Source: Streptomyces cavernicola | GTDB lineage: Bacteria; Actinomycetota; Actinomycetes; Streptomycetales; Streptomycetaceae | Direction of reading: 5' to 3' | DNA length: 64,000 bases | NCBI RefSeq assembly: GCF_029968035.1 | Contig: NZ_JASCIQ010000043.1 | Coordinates: 1 to 64,000 of the forward strand | Part shown: piece by piece, positions 36,732-44,429 of the stretch | Layout: each line of letters opens with the position of its first letter | Numbering within the stretch: position 1 is the first letter of the stretch | Translations under genes and position numbers: made by a program | The notes under the pieces: model-generated | Seen by the model: only the letters and a program-made list of their open reading frames with translations | Database searches by the model: none | Told to the model about the DNA's origin: nothing

Positions 36732-37019
36732 ATGACCCCCGACGACCCGCTGCTGAAGATCCTCGCCTGCCCGCTCGACAAGGGCCCGCTGCATCTCCTC
36801 GTACCGGAGGAGGCCCTCTACAACCCACGGCTGCGCCGCCGCTATCCGCTGATCGACGGCATCCCGCAGCTGCTGCCGTCCTCCGGCGAGCAGGTCGCCG
36901 ACGAGGAGCACGAGCGGCTCCACCAGCGCATCGAGGCGGGGACCGCGGGAGCGGGCGCCGCGGGGGCAGGCGCCGCGGAGCGGGTCGTGGGCGGCGAGGA
37001 GGGGGGCGATTCGACATGA
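36732..37019 (+). CDS. Trm112-like small protein
   Basis: The 95-aa protein starts LLKILACPLDKGPLHLL with YPLIDGIPQLLP, the signature of Trm112-family proteins. One CPxxxG-type half remains (ACPLDK) and the second Cys pair is missing, so zinc binding is doubtful. In other bacteria such proteins support or accompany methyltransferases, which fits a gene between two of them. The C-terminal 30 residues are Gly/Ala-rich. It is coupled to the FkbM gene by ATGA. Confidence 0.8.
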   Translation: MTPDDPLLKILACPLDKGPLHLLVPEEALYNPRLRRRYPLIDGIPQLLPSSGEQVADEEHERLHQRIEAGTAGAGAAGAGAAERVVGGEEGGDST

Positions 37020-37834
37020 CCGTCGCCGCCCGCATCGGCCCGCTGCTCCCGGCCCGCCTCGTCGGCGGCCTCGCGGCCGCCGTGTACCCGCGGTTCGAGC
37101 CCGAGTTGGCCAGGCTCGCCGACTTCTGCCCCGCCGACTGCGACACGGCCCTGGACGTCGGCGGCTGGTACGGGCCCTGGTCCCGGCGGCTCGCAGGCCG
37201 CGCCCGCCGGGTGATCGCCGTCGAGCCGGTGCCGCACCTGGCCCGCGCCCTGGACGCGGCGACCCCGGCCAACGTCCGCGTCGTCCGGGCCGCGGCCACC
37301 GACCGCCCCGGCACGGCCCGCCTCTGGCTCCCGCACGACGACCGGGCCGCGCGCGGCGACCGCGGCGTCTCCTCGCTCGTACGCCGGGACATCCACGCCC
37401 GCGCCCTGGACGTGCCCTGCCTGCCCCTGGACGGGCTCGGGCTGCGCGAGGAGGGCCGGGTCGACTTCGTGAAGATCGACGTCGACGGCAACGAACTGCC
37501 CGTACTGCGCGGCGCGGCCGAGCTGCTCGACCGCGATCACCCGGCGCTGCTCGTGGAGTTGGAGGCCCGCATCCAGCCCACGTCCCCGGTGGTCGACCTG
37601 CTCGCCGGGCACGGCTACCGCGGCTGGGTGCTGCCCGGCCGCTCCTGGGTCCCGCTCGACGACTTCGACCTCGCGGCCCACCAGGCGGACACCGCCCATG
37701 TGGTCCGCCGCGGCCTGCTCCGCCGGGTCCTGCCGTTCAAGGGCCCGCGGTACGTGAACTCGGTGCTGTTCCTCGCGGGCGGCAGACGCCCAGGCACGGC
37801 GGCGGTACGCGACCATGGGGCGCATGCCCGCTAG
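37016..37834 (+). CDS. FkbM family methyltransferase
   Basis: The 272-aa protein has ALDVGGWYGPWSRRLA (motif I), VIAVEPVPHLARAL (motif II) and VDFVKIDVDGNELPVLRGA, the FkbM hallmark. FkbM enzymes usually O-methylate hydroxyls of sugars or polyketides. It is the third methyltransferase of the operon. The end overlaps the next, MITE-split gene by 20 bp, so the latter was the natural last gene of the run. Confidence 0.88.
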   Translation: MTVAARIGPLLPARLVGGLAAAVYPRFEPELARLADFCPADCDTALDVGGWYGPWSRRLAGRARRVIAVEPVPHLARALDAATPANVRVVRAAATDRPGTARLWLPHDDRAARGDRGVSSLVRRDIHARALDVPCLPLDGLGLREEGRVDFVKIDVDGNELPVLRGAAELLDRDHPALLVELEARIQPTSPVVDLLAGHGYRGWVLPGRSWVPLDDFDLAAHQADTAHVVRRGLLRRVLPFKGPRYVNSVLFLAGGRRPGTAAVRDHGAHAR

Positions 37835-38603
37835 CGCTGCCGCCCCCTTCGGCCCGGCCGACTTCCAACTGGTCCTGCTCCGCCGGATGGCCGACCACAA
37901 CCCCGGCCCGGTCGAGGACGCCCGGCGCGCGCTCGGCGCCACCACCGCCGAGATGCGCGAGGCGAACCGCCGCTGGCAGGCGATGACCCGCTCGCCCCGC
38001 GGCCGGTCCGCCGCGGCCCGCTACCGCTCGGTCCTCGGCACACCGGAACGGCTCCGCCGCACCATCGGCGACCTGGAGTGCGAGGCCCTGCTCTGGCCGG
38101 TCCCCCTCTGGCCCGACCTCCGCTTCGAGGTGCTGCTCGCCCCGACGGGCGCGGTCTGGAACGAGTGGCTGATCCGCGCCCCCGGCGCCCCCGGCCCGCG
38201 GCTGCGCACCCTGGCCGACCTCACGCCCTGGTCCTGCACGGTCGACGAGGCGGCCCGCGCGTTCCCGCCGGCCCGCCCCCTGGAGGGCTCGGCGCCGACC
38301 CGCTGGGGCCTAGGGCCTGTCGTTTGGATCTTGCCGGGGTCGCGGGCCCTGGCACGCACATCTGCCGCGTTGTCGTCGGTTGCCATGGCTCCGCCATGTC
38401 GCCCTCCTCCGCCTTGCAGCTGCACGCACCAGACCCCGCTCAACTCGACCGACCCGCGCCGCCGACCGGATCCGGCCTGATCCAAACGACAGGCCCTAGC
38501 CCTGTCCGTACCGGAGCGGGAGGGCGGCGAACGGCGGCCGTGCGTCGCGGAGTTCACGTGGGGATTGCTGCAGCGGGTCGCGCTCCGGGACCTCCCCCGA
38601 TGA
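37815..38603 (+). pseudogene. Hypothetical gene split by a MITE-like insertion
   Basis: The left part (from ATG 37815, or ATG 37824) encodes a soluble protein of unknown family with VEDARRALGATTAEMREANRRW, LRRTIGDLECEALLWP and WNEWLIRAPGAPGPRLRTL. At 38311-38312 (TA) the frame enters a 184-bp element and meets an in-frame TGA at 38478-38480. If the element and one TA are removed, codon CTA is rebuilt and the frame continues through VPEREGGERRPCVAEFTWGL to a TGA at 38601-38603, giving 200 aa. Since 186 bp is a multiple of three, the disruption is by the stop and not by frame. As it stands the product is about 221 aa with a foreign C-terminus. Confidence 0.8.
38313..38496. mobile_element. MITE-like element, copy 1 (intact ends)
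   Basis: The ends are perfect 18-bp inverted repeats: GGGCCTGTCGTTTGGATC at 38313-38330 and its reverse complement at 38479-38496; similarity continues inward to about 25 bp. TA flanks both sides (38311-38312 and 38497-38498), a target duplication typical of IS630/Tc1-mariner-type elements. There is no transposase gene in the 184 bp, so it would need one in trans. The core contains GGTTGCCATGGCTCCGCCAT. A related 224-bp copy is at 54031 and one end alone at 61369. Confidence 0.85.
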
Positions 38604-38992
38604 TCCCGGAGCACGCCCCGCGCATCGCCCCTACAGCACCTCGGCGGAATACCGCCACGGGCGACCTCGGGGTCCGGGCGGCCCTTTCGCGGTCCAGGAG
38701 GTGGGCCCTGCGGTGCTTTCTGCGCCATGCTGTGCCTCCTTGCGTTTCCCCCAGGCGGCAGCCCCGTTGTCGTACACGACGGTGCTCCGCCTCTGTACGT
38801 GGACGACGCCAGGACCAGGCGCTAAACAGGCTCTGAGTGTGCGATAGCCGACCTCGTTCAGCGCGGGACGGCCCTGGGCGACTCGGGGCGCCCCCGAGGG
38901 TGCGCGAGAGGGTGCGTAGAAGTTGCGTGGGCGGGTCGGGCTCGGGTAGCCAGACGGCAGTGCCACGGACGAAGAACAAGGAGTCGGAACGC
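38604..38992. other. Gap before the acyl-CoA synthetase gene
   Basis: No gene is called in these 389 bp. A minus-strand frame from ATG 38728 has AAGGAGG at good spacing, but its codon usage is poor and it runs through the MITE, so it is not credible over its length; it could be the relic start of a lost gene. The synthetase promoter probably lies in the last 150 bp. Confidence 0.4.
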
Positions 38993-40477
38993 GTGAGTTC
39001 ACCCCATCCGGAGCTTTTCCCGGACCTGGTCGCGGGCGTCGAGCGCCCCGCGCTGCGCTTCGGCGAGCGCAGTCTCACGTACGCGGAACTCGCCGCGGCC
39101 GCGGGGTCGTTGGCGGCGCGGCTCGACGGCGGCCGGCGAGTGGCGGTGTGGGCCACGCCGACGGTGGAGACGGCGGTCGCGGTCCTCGCCGCGCTGCTCG
39201 CGGGGGCGCCCGCCGTGCCCCTGAACCCGAAGGTCGGCGGGCAGGAGTTGGAGCACATCCTGACGGACAGCCGCCCGGTCGCGGTACTGGCCGCCCAGGA
39301 AGCAGAACTCCCTGGCCCGCTGGCCGAGTGGACGCGCATCGACGTAGCAACCGAAGCCCCGACATCGGCACCGTCATCGGCATCGGCACCGGCACCGTCG
39401 CGTCCGTTGCCGCCCGAACCCGACCCAGACGCCCCGGCGCTCGTCGTCTACACCTCGGGCACCACCGGGCCGCCCAAGGGCGCCGTGCTGCCGCGCCGGG
39501 CGCTCGCCGCGACCCTCGACGCGCTCGCCGACGCCTGGCAGTGGACCGCCGAGGACGTCCTGGTGCACGGACTGCCGCTGTTCCACGTGCACGGGCTGAT
39601 CCTCGGCCTGCTCGGCCCGCTGCGCCGCGGCGGCGAGCTGCGGCACCTCGGCCGGTTCTCCGTCGAGGGCGTGACGCGTGAACTCGCCGCCGGGGCCACG
39701 ATGTTGTTCGGCGTGCCGACGATGTACCGCCGCATCGCCGAGGCCCTGCCCGCCGACCGTGCCCTCGCCAAGGCCCTGGCCGGGGCGCGCCTGCTGGTCT
39801 CCGGCTCGGCCGCGCTGCCCGTGCACGACCACGACCGCATCACGGCCGCGACGGGCTGCCGCGTCATCGAGCGGTACGGCCTGACGGAGACCCTCATGAA
39901 CACCAGCGCGAGGGCCGACGCCAGGCCGCGCGCCGGCACGGTGGGGGTACCGCTGCGCGGGGTGGAACTGCGACTCGTCGACGGGACGGGCGCGCCGATC
40001 GCGGGCCCGGACGAGGTGGGCGAGATCCAGGTGCGCGGGCCCCACCTGTTCACCGGGTACCTGAACCGGCCCGACGCCACGGCCGAGGCGTTCACCGACG
40101 ACGGGTTCTTCCGCACCGGCGACATGGCGGCGCACGACCGGGACGGGTACGTGCGCATCGTCGGCCGCAAGGCCACCGACCTGATCAGCAGCGGGGGCCA
40201 CGAGATCGGTGCGGGCGAGATCGAGAACACGCTGCTCGACCATCCCGGCGTACGGGAGGCCGCGGTGACCGGCGAGCCGGACCCGGACCTCGGCCAGCGC
40301 ATCGTCGCCTGGATCGTCCCGTACGACCCCGCGCGCCCGCCCGGCGAGCGAGAACTCGCCGACCACGTCGCCACCCGACTCGCCCCGCACAAGCGGCCGC
40401 GGGCCGTGCGATACGTGGGGGAGCTGCCGCGCGACGACATGGGAAAGGTGATGAAGCGCTCCCTGGGCCAGGCCTGA
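38993..40477 (+). CDS. Acyl-CoA synthetase (AMP-forming, ANL family)
   Basis: The 494-aa adenylate-forming enzyme has the P-loop-like YTSGTTGPPKGAVLP, YGLTET, the GYLNRPDATAEAF and FFRTGDMA motifs, and the catalytic C-terminal Lys in DDMGKVMKRSL. It should activate a fatty or other carboxylic acid to the CoA ester. An Ala/Pro/Ser-rich insert (about residues 120-140) comes from period-6 DNA near 39365. GTG 38993 follows AAGGAG with 9-base spacing. In S. coelicolor a similar gene lies upstream of mbl, matching the order here. Confidence 0.88.
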   Translation: MSSPHPELFPDLVAGVERPALRFGERSLTYAELAAAAGSLAARLDGGRRVAVWATPTVETAVAVLAALLAGAPAVPLNPKVGGQELEHILTDSRPVAVLAAQEAELPGPLAEWTRIDVATEAPTSAPSSASAPAPSRPLPPEPDPDAPALVVYTSGTTGPPKGAVLPRRALAATLDALADAWQWTAEDVLVHGLPLFHVHGLILGLLGPLRRGGELRHLGRFSVEGVTRELAAGATMLFGVPTMYRRIAEALPADRALAKALAGARLLVSGSAALPVHDHDRITAATGCRVIERYGLTETLMNTSARADARPRAGTVGVPLRGVELRLVDGTGAPIAGPDEVGEIQVRGPHLFTGYLNRPDATAEAFTDDGFFRTGDMAAHDRDGYVRIVGRKATDLISSGGHEIGAGEIENTLLDHPGVREAAVTGEPDPDLGQRIVAWIVPYDPARPPGERELADHVATRLAPHKRPRAVRYVGELPRDDMGKVMKRSLGQA

Positions 40478-40499
40478 GCCTTTTCGATCCCCTCCCCGC

Positions 40500-40735
40500 C
40501 GCGGGGCTCCGCCCCGGACCCCGCTCCTCAAACGCCGGAGGGGCTGGATTTTGCGGGTGGGGGCGGGATTTCAGCCCCGGCAGGGGCTGGTTTTTAAGGG
40601 GCGCGGGGAACTGCGCGACCAGCCACAACGGCGCAGCAGCCGAAAGACGACCGGGGATACGGGGGCGCAGCCCGGAGCGGGGACCGGGGGCGGCAGCCCC
40701 AGAACGGGGGCCGGGGGCGGCAGTCCCAGAACGGG
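40500..40735. repeat. Composite dispersed repeat region
   Basis: The region contains CAAACGCCGGAGGGGCTGGA (from 40532) shared with 17144, GGGGAACTGCGCGACCAGCC (from 40600) shared with 20, 17208 and partly 60586, and two tandem units reading CCGGGGGCGGCAGYCCCAGA near 40684-40735. No gene is seen. Confidence 0.75.
40572..40594 (+). terminator. Hairpin with T tract after the acyl-CoA synthetase
   Basis: CAGCCCC and GGGGCTG pair over a GGCA loop and are followed at once by GTTTTT. A hairpin plus T run is uncommon in this GC-rich genome and fits a factor-independent terminator about 95 bp after the synthetase stop. Confidence 0.65.
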
Positions 40736-40773
40736 GAGAGAACGTTGCCCCTGGAAACGAACAAGGGAGCAGG

Positions 40774-40787
40774 TGTTCCCTGGAACA
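40774..40787. promoter_or_regulatory. TGTTCC-CT-GGAACA palindrome
   Basis: A perfect 6-bp inverted repeat with 2-bp centre, itself flanked by direct CAGGTG/CAGGTG, lies about 150 bp before the 19-aa peptide gene. It looks like a repressor-type site, but the protein is unknown. Confidence 0.4.
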
Positions 40788-40883
40788 GGTGATCGTCGCC
40801 GCTGAGATTGCATCGGCCCCAAGTGACCAACGATGCTTACGGAGCGCAAGCAACGGGCTGCAGACCGTGATTGCGAGTCCCAA

Positions 40884-40904
40884 GCGCATGAGTCCCTCAT
40901 GCGC
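40884..40904. promoter_or_regulatory. Inverted repeat GCGCATGAG-TCC-CTCATGCGC
   Basis: A perfect 9-bp inverted repeat with a 3-bp loop ends 30 bp before the ATG of the 19-aa peptide gene, and 14 bp before its Shine-Dalgarno. It may be an operator or a 5'-UTR hairpin that controls translation of the peptide. Confidence 0.5.
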
Positions 40905-40934
40905 GACACACGCAGCACAAGGAGAAGCACCACC

Positions 40935-40994
40935 ATGAACTTCCTCACCGACCTCCTCGCCGGCGTCGTCCACTTCATCGGCTGGCTGGTCTGA
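40935..40994 (+). CDS. 19-residue hydrophobic peptide
   Basis: The product is MNFLTDLLAGVVHFIGWLV: hydrophobic, almost uncharged (one Asp, one His), able to form a membrane helix. AAGGAG (40919-40924) lies 10 bases before the ATG. A perfect inverted repeat precedes it and a 16-bp-stem terminator follows 36 bp after the stop, so it is framed as a complete small transcription unit. It lies 173 bp before the Trypco1 operon. Role unknown; a signalling peptide, toxin-like membrane peptide or translated leader are possible. No family could be assigned. Confidence 0.65.
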   Translation: MNFLTDLLAGVVHFIGWLV

Positions 40995-41030
40995 CGCAGA
41001 GAGAAGTCTGACGCAGAGCGAAGTACGCCG

Positions 41031-41069
41031 CGGCGCCGTCTCCCCCCGTCCCAGGGGGAGGCGGCGCCG
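41031..41069 (+). terminator. Terminator after the 19-aa peptide gene
   Basis: CGGCGCCGTCTCCCCC and GGGGGAGGCGGCGCCG pair over a CGTCCCA loop with a single G-U pair, a 16-bp stem. It isolates the peptide gene from the downstream protease operon. Confidence 0.8.
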
Positions 41070-41167
41070 CCGCGTTGTCGTCCCCAACACCCGTCCGCGA
41101 CAATGCAATTGATCGAGGCGGCACGCGCACGACAACACGCGGACAGAACCACGGGGGACGGCGTCAC

Positions 41168-41578
41168 ATGGACAACTTGGTGGAGTTCAAGGCGGCCGAC
41201 GGCGCACACGTCGTCGTCGAGGTGGCCGGCGACGACCCGACCGGCGGCGCCCGGCTCGCCGCCCGGGGCGGCGACAACGGCCCGGTCCAGGCGCCCCGTA
41301 CGTTCGAGAACTCCCTGGAGAGCGCCCGCGCGGCCGCCGAGTCCGCACTGCGGGTGTTCCGCGACGGCAGCCTCCAACCGGACGCCGTGGAGATCGAGTT
41401 CGGCGTGAAGCTGACCGCCGAGGCGGGTGCGGTGATCGCGAAGACGGCGATCGAGGGCCACCTCCTGGTCAAGCTCTCCTGGACCCCGCAGCAACCCCAA
41501 CAACCCCAGCAGCCCCAGCACCCCCAACAGCTGGAGCAGCCGGAGCAGCCCCGGCGCGCCCAGCAACCCACCACATGA
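41168..41578 (+). CDS. Trypco1/CU044_2847-like protein
   Basis: The 136-aa protein has a compact N-terminal domain (MDNLVEFKAADGAHVVVEV, then EIEFGVKLTAEAGAVIAKTAIEGHLLVKLSW in two parts) that matches the trypsin-co-occurring domain found next to trypsin-like proteases in actinobacterial conflict systems. A tail of PQQ repeats follows (about residues 103-136). Its stop overlaps the protease ATG (ATGA), so the two are cotranslated. The domain is thought to be a partner or regulator of the protease; this family assignment is from memory of sequence patterns. Confidence 0.75.
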   Translation: MDNLVEFKAADGAHVVVEVAGDDPTGGARLAARGGDNGPVQAPRTFENSLESARAAAESALRVFRDGSLQPDAVEIEFGVKLTAEAGAVIAKTAIEGHLLVKLSWTPQQPQQPQQPQHPQQLEQPEQPRRAQQPTT

Positions 41579-43347
41579 GCACCACCTCCTGGCACGCCCG
41601 CATCACCTGCGGCAACGAGGTGGGCGGCGGCTTCCTCGTCTCCGAACGGCACGTCGTGACCTGCGCCCACGTCGTCGCCGCGGCCCAGCACGCCCCCGCC
41701 GACACGCCCCTCACCGTCACCTTCCCCGACGGCCCCGGCCTCGGCCCCTACGCCGCCACCGTCGTCGCGCACGGCGGCTGGTCCGGCGCCGTCAACGACC
41801 CGGGTGACCTGGCCGTGCTCGCCCTGGACCGGCCCGCGCCGATCAAGCCCGCCGAGTTCGCCCCGCCCGCCGCGGCGTACGGCACACCGGCGCCGAAGCT
41901 CCTCGTACACGGATTCCCGCTGCACTACGACGAGGGCAAGATCGCCGAATGCCGGGCCACCGCCGACCAGTTGATCGCCGGCGAGTGGGTGCAGCTGGAG
42001 GCCTGGGGGACGTACGGGCAGGCGCTCGCGCCGGGGTTCAGCGGCGCGGCCGTGGTGCGCGCCGACACGCACCAGGTGGTCGGCATGGCCGTGGCCTCCG
42101 ACCGGGACCCGCGGGTGCGCGGCGGCCGGATGCTGCCCGCGGCCGCTCTGCCCCGCTACTGGCCCCCGCTGGGCGACCTGATCCCCACCCCGCGCTACGA
42201 GCCCGAGGACAAGGAGCAGTTGCGGGACCTGATCGCGCGGGCCGAGGCGGCGGGCGCCGAGTGCCGTCCGGACCAGCTGTACCGGGACGCGGTGGACGCG
42301 CTCGGCCCGCCGCTGCCGCCGCTCGGCTTCGCCTCGCTGTGGGAGGCGGCCTGGTACGTCCTCGCGGAGGTCAGGGACCCGGAGGCCGCGGCCCGGTTCG
42401 CCGCCCGGCTCGCGGACTTCGCCGACGGCGACCCGGACGCCCGGGAGCGGCTGCGCCGCTGGCCGCCGAGCTGGGCTCGCCCGGTGGCGAGCGGCGCGGC
42501 GGCCGGCCCCGCCACAGCACACCCGCGCACGCACCCGCGCACTCACACGGTCCGCGCCTGGCAGTCCGTCCTCGTGGAGATCGACCACAGCGGCGCCGAC
42601 CAGAACCGGTTCAACGTCTCGGTGTCGCTGTGCCGGGACGGCGAGCGGCACCCCGTCGGCGAGCGTGCGCTGCCGCGCGCCGAGGTGCGGGCGTACGCCC
42701 TGGAGCGGATCGGTGCGGCGTACCGCCTGATCGCGCCCGGCGCGGACGAGTTGATCGCGTTCGCGCTGCCCAAGAAGTGGATCAACCAGCCGGTGCACGC
42801 CTGGGAGCGCAGCAAGGACGACCCGACGCCGCTCGGCTGGTTCGCGCCGGTCGTCGTCATGGACCTGGCGCGCCGCCGCGACGCGATGCTCCAGCACCGC
42901 CTGCACGACTCCTGGCGGGCCCTGGACGCGCAGTCCGGGAGCGTGCTGCACCGCGTCGAGTGCGGCAGCGACCAGGAGCAGGTGCCGCTCACCCAGGCGC
43001 TGCGCCGCCGCACCGCACTCCTCGGCTTCGCCGCACCGCCGAAGGCGCCGCGCGCCAAACAACAGTTGAAGGCGGGCCTGAACGCGCCGGTGCCGGTCAT
43101 CCTGTGGCCGTACACCGGCTGCAAGGGCGGCCACGACACGGCCGAGGCCTGCCCCGGCGCCTCGTTCCTCGACACCCTCGACGGCTATCTCGAATGTCGT
43201 ACGCCCGCTGAACTCCCGTACGAGATATGGCAGTTGCGGCAGGATCCGGAGCAGGAGTGGGCCCGGCACCTGACGCTCCTCTGGGAGGATCCGCGCTGCT
43301 TCCCCGACCCTGCCGCCGCCGGCTTCCGTCGCTCACCGGTCGGCTGA
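41575..43347 (+). CDS. Trypsin-like serine protease with VMAP-C-like C-terminus
   Basis: The 590-aa protein has no signal peptide, so it should act in the cytoplasm. The chymotrypsin-fold protease (residues 1-205) has the triad His32 (TCAHVV), Asp78 (PGDLAVLAL) and Ser156 (PGFSGAAVV) intact. A helical segment (about 210-300) follows. The C-terminal part (about 320-590), with GWFAPVVVMDLARRRD, VILWPYTGCKGGHD and ELPYEIWQLRQDPE, resembles the VMAP C-terminal domain of vWA-MoxR-associated ternary systems. Context: after Trypco1 and 29 bp before a MoxR ATPase gene. It is probably the effector or processing protease of the system. Confidence 0.8.
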   Translation: MSTTSWHARITCGNEVGGGFLVSERHVVTCAHVVAAAQHAPADTPLTVTFPDGPGLGPYAATVVAHGGWSGAVNDPGDLAVLALDRPAPIKPAEFAPPAAAYGTPAPKLLVHGFPLHYDEGKIAECRATADQLIAGEWVQLEAWGTYGQALAPGFSGAAVVRADTHQVVGMAVASDRDPRVRGGRMLPAAALPRYWPPLGDLIPTPRYEPEDKEQLRDLIARAEAAGAECRPDQLYRDAVDALGPPLPPLGFASLWEAAWYVLAEVRDPEAAARFAARLADFADGDPDARERLRRWPPSWARPVASGAAAGPATAHPRTHPRTHTVRAWQSVLVEIDHSGADQNRFNVSVSLCRDGERHPVGERALPRAEVRAYALERIGAAYRLIAPGADELIAFALPKKWINQPVHAWERSKDDPTPLGWFAPVVVMDLARRRDAMLQHRLHDSWRALDAQSGSVLHRVECGSDQEQVPLTQALRRRTALLGFAAPPKAPRAKQQLKAGLNAPVPVILWPYTGCKGGHDTAEACPGASFLDTLDGYLECRTPAELPYEIWQLRQDPEQEWARHLTLLWEDPRCFPDPAAAGFRRSPVG

Positions 43348-43376
43348 CCGCACCGTCCCCAGAAGGAGAAGCCCGC

Positions 43377-44429
43377 ATGTCCCAGTGGCCCGTCTACACC
43401 GGCGCCGCCGAGCCGCACGACGGCATCGACGCGCTGCCCCCACCGCCGCCCTGGCGGGCCTTCGACGGCGGCGGCGACAGCCCCCTCGACCTGCCGGCCG
43501 AGCCCGCCGACGGCTCGGCCGCCTCCCCCGACCGCACGCACCGCGCTCACACGTACCGGCCGACGGAGCAGGCGGTGCAGCTGGTCAACGCGGCCCTGTA
43601 CCTGCGCCGCCCGCTGCTGGTGACCGGCCCGCCCGGCAGCGGCAAGTCGTCCCTCGCGTACGCGGTGGCAAGGGAGTTGAGGCTCGGGCCCGTGCTGCGC
43701 TGGAACATCACCAGCCGCTCCACGCTCGCGGACGGGCTGTACCAGTACGACCCGCTGTCCCGCCTGTACGCGGCCGGGCGGGCCGCCGCGCAGGACCTGC
43801 CGTCGGGCGGGGAGCTCCAGGACCATCTGCGCCTCGGCCCGCTCGGCACGTCGCTGCTCCCCTACCGCAGGCCCCGGGTGCTGCTCATCGACGAGATCGA
43901 CAAGAGCGACCTGGACCTGCCGAACGATCTCCTGAACGTCCTGGAGGAGGGCCAGTACGAGATCCCGGAGCTGCTGCGCGCCGCCCGCACCACGCCCGAG
44001 GCGCATGTGATGGTCGACGGCTCCGACGAGCGGACGCCGGTCAGGGGCGGCCGGGTGCGCTGTCACGCCTTCCCGTTCGTGGTCCTGACCAGCAACGGCG
44101 AGCGCGAGTTCCCGCCCGCGTTCCTGCGCCGCTGCGTCACGCTGCGCCTGCGTCGGTCCGACGAGGAGCACCTGGAGGCGATCGTCCGCGCGCACCTGGG
44201 CGAGCCGGACGCGTACGCGCGCACCCTGATCGCCCGTTTCCTGGAGCGCGGCAACAGCGGCGAGCTCGCCACCGACCAGCTGCTCAACGCGATCTACCTG
44301 ACCGGCGCCGCGGGTCTCTCCGCCGGCTCCCGCGACGAGCTCGCCGAGCAGCTGATGCCGTATCTGAGCCGCCTGGCGGGCGGCGGCGAGCGAGCCGCGG
44401 GCGACGCGCAGGAGCCCGATGCCTTCTGA
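43377..44429 (+). CDS. MoxR-type AAA+ ATPase
   Basis: The 350-aa ATPase has Walker A GPPGSGKSS (Lys90), Walker B VLLIDEIDKSD (Asp172, Glu173), sensor 1 VVLTSNGEREFPPAF and an arginine-finger region LRRCVTLRLRR. It belongs to the MoxR/AAA_5-like group that acts in multi-protein assemblies with partner adaptors. AAGGAGAAG precedes ATG 43377. The end overlaps the large gene by 11 bp. It is likely the energy-using switch or chaperone of the four-gene system. Confidence 0.88.
   Translation: MSQWPVYTGAAEPHDGIDALPPPPPWRAFDGGGDSPLDLPAEPADGSAASPDRTHRAHTYRPTEQAVQLVNAALYLRRPLLVTGPPGSGKSSLAYAVARELRLGPVLRWNITSRSTLADGLYQYDPLSRLYAAGRAAAQDLPSGGELQDHLRLGPLGTSLLPYRRPRVLLIDEIDKSDLDLPNDLLNVLEEGQYEIPELLRAARTTPEAHVMVDGSDERTPVRGGRVRCHAFPFVVLTSNGEREFPPAFLRRCVTLRLRRSDEEHLEAIVRAHLGEPDAYARTLIARFLERGNSGELATDQLLNAIYLTGAAGLSAGSRDELAEQLMPYLSRLAGGGERAAGDAQEPDAF

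Noticed and set aside
35266..36735. His/Asp-rich C-terminus (HDHDHD) as a metal-binding peptide
   Set aside because: It arises from reading CACGAC repeats in a frame other than that of the transporter; the rest of that frame is Arg/Pro-rich.
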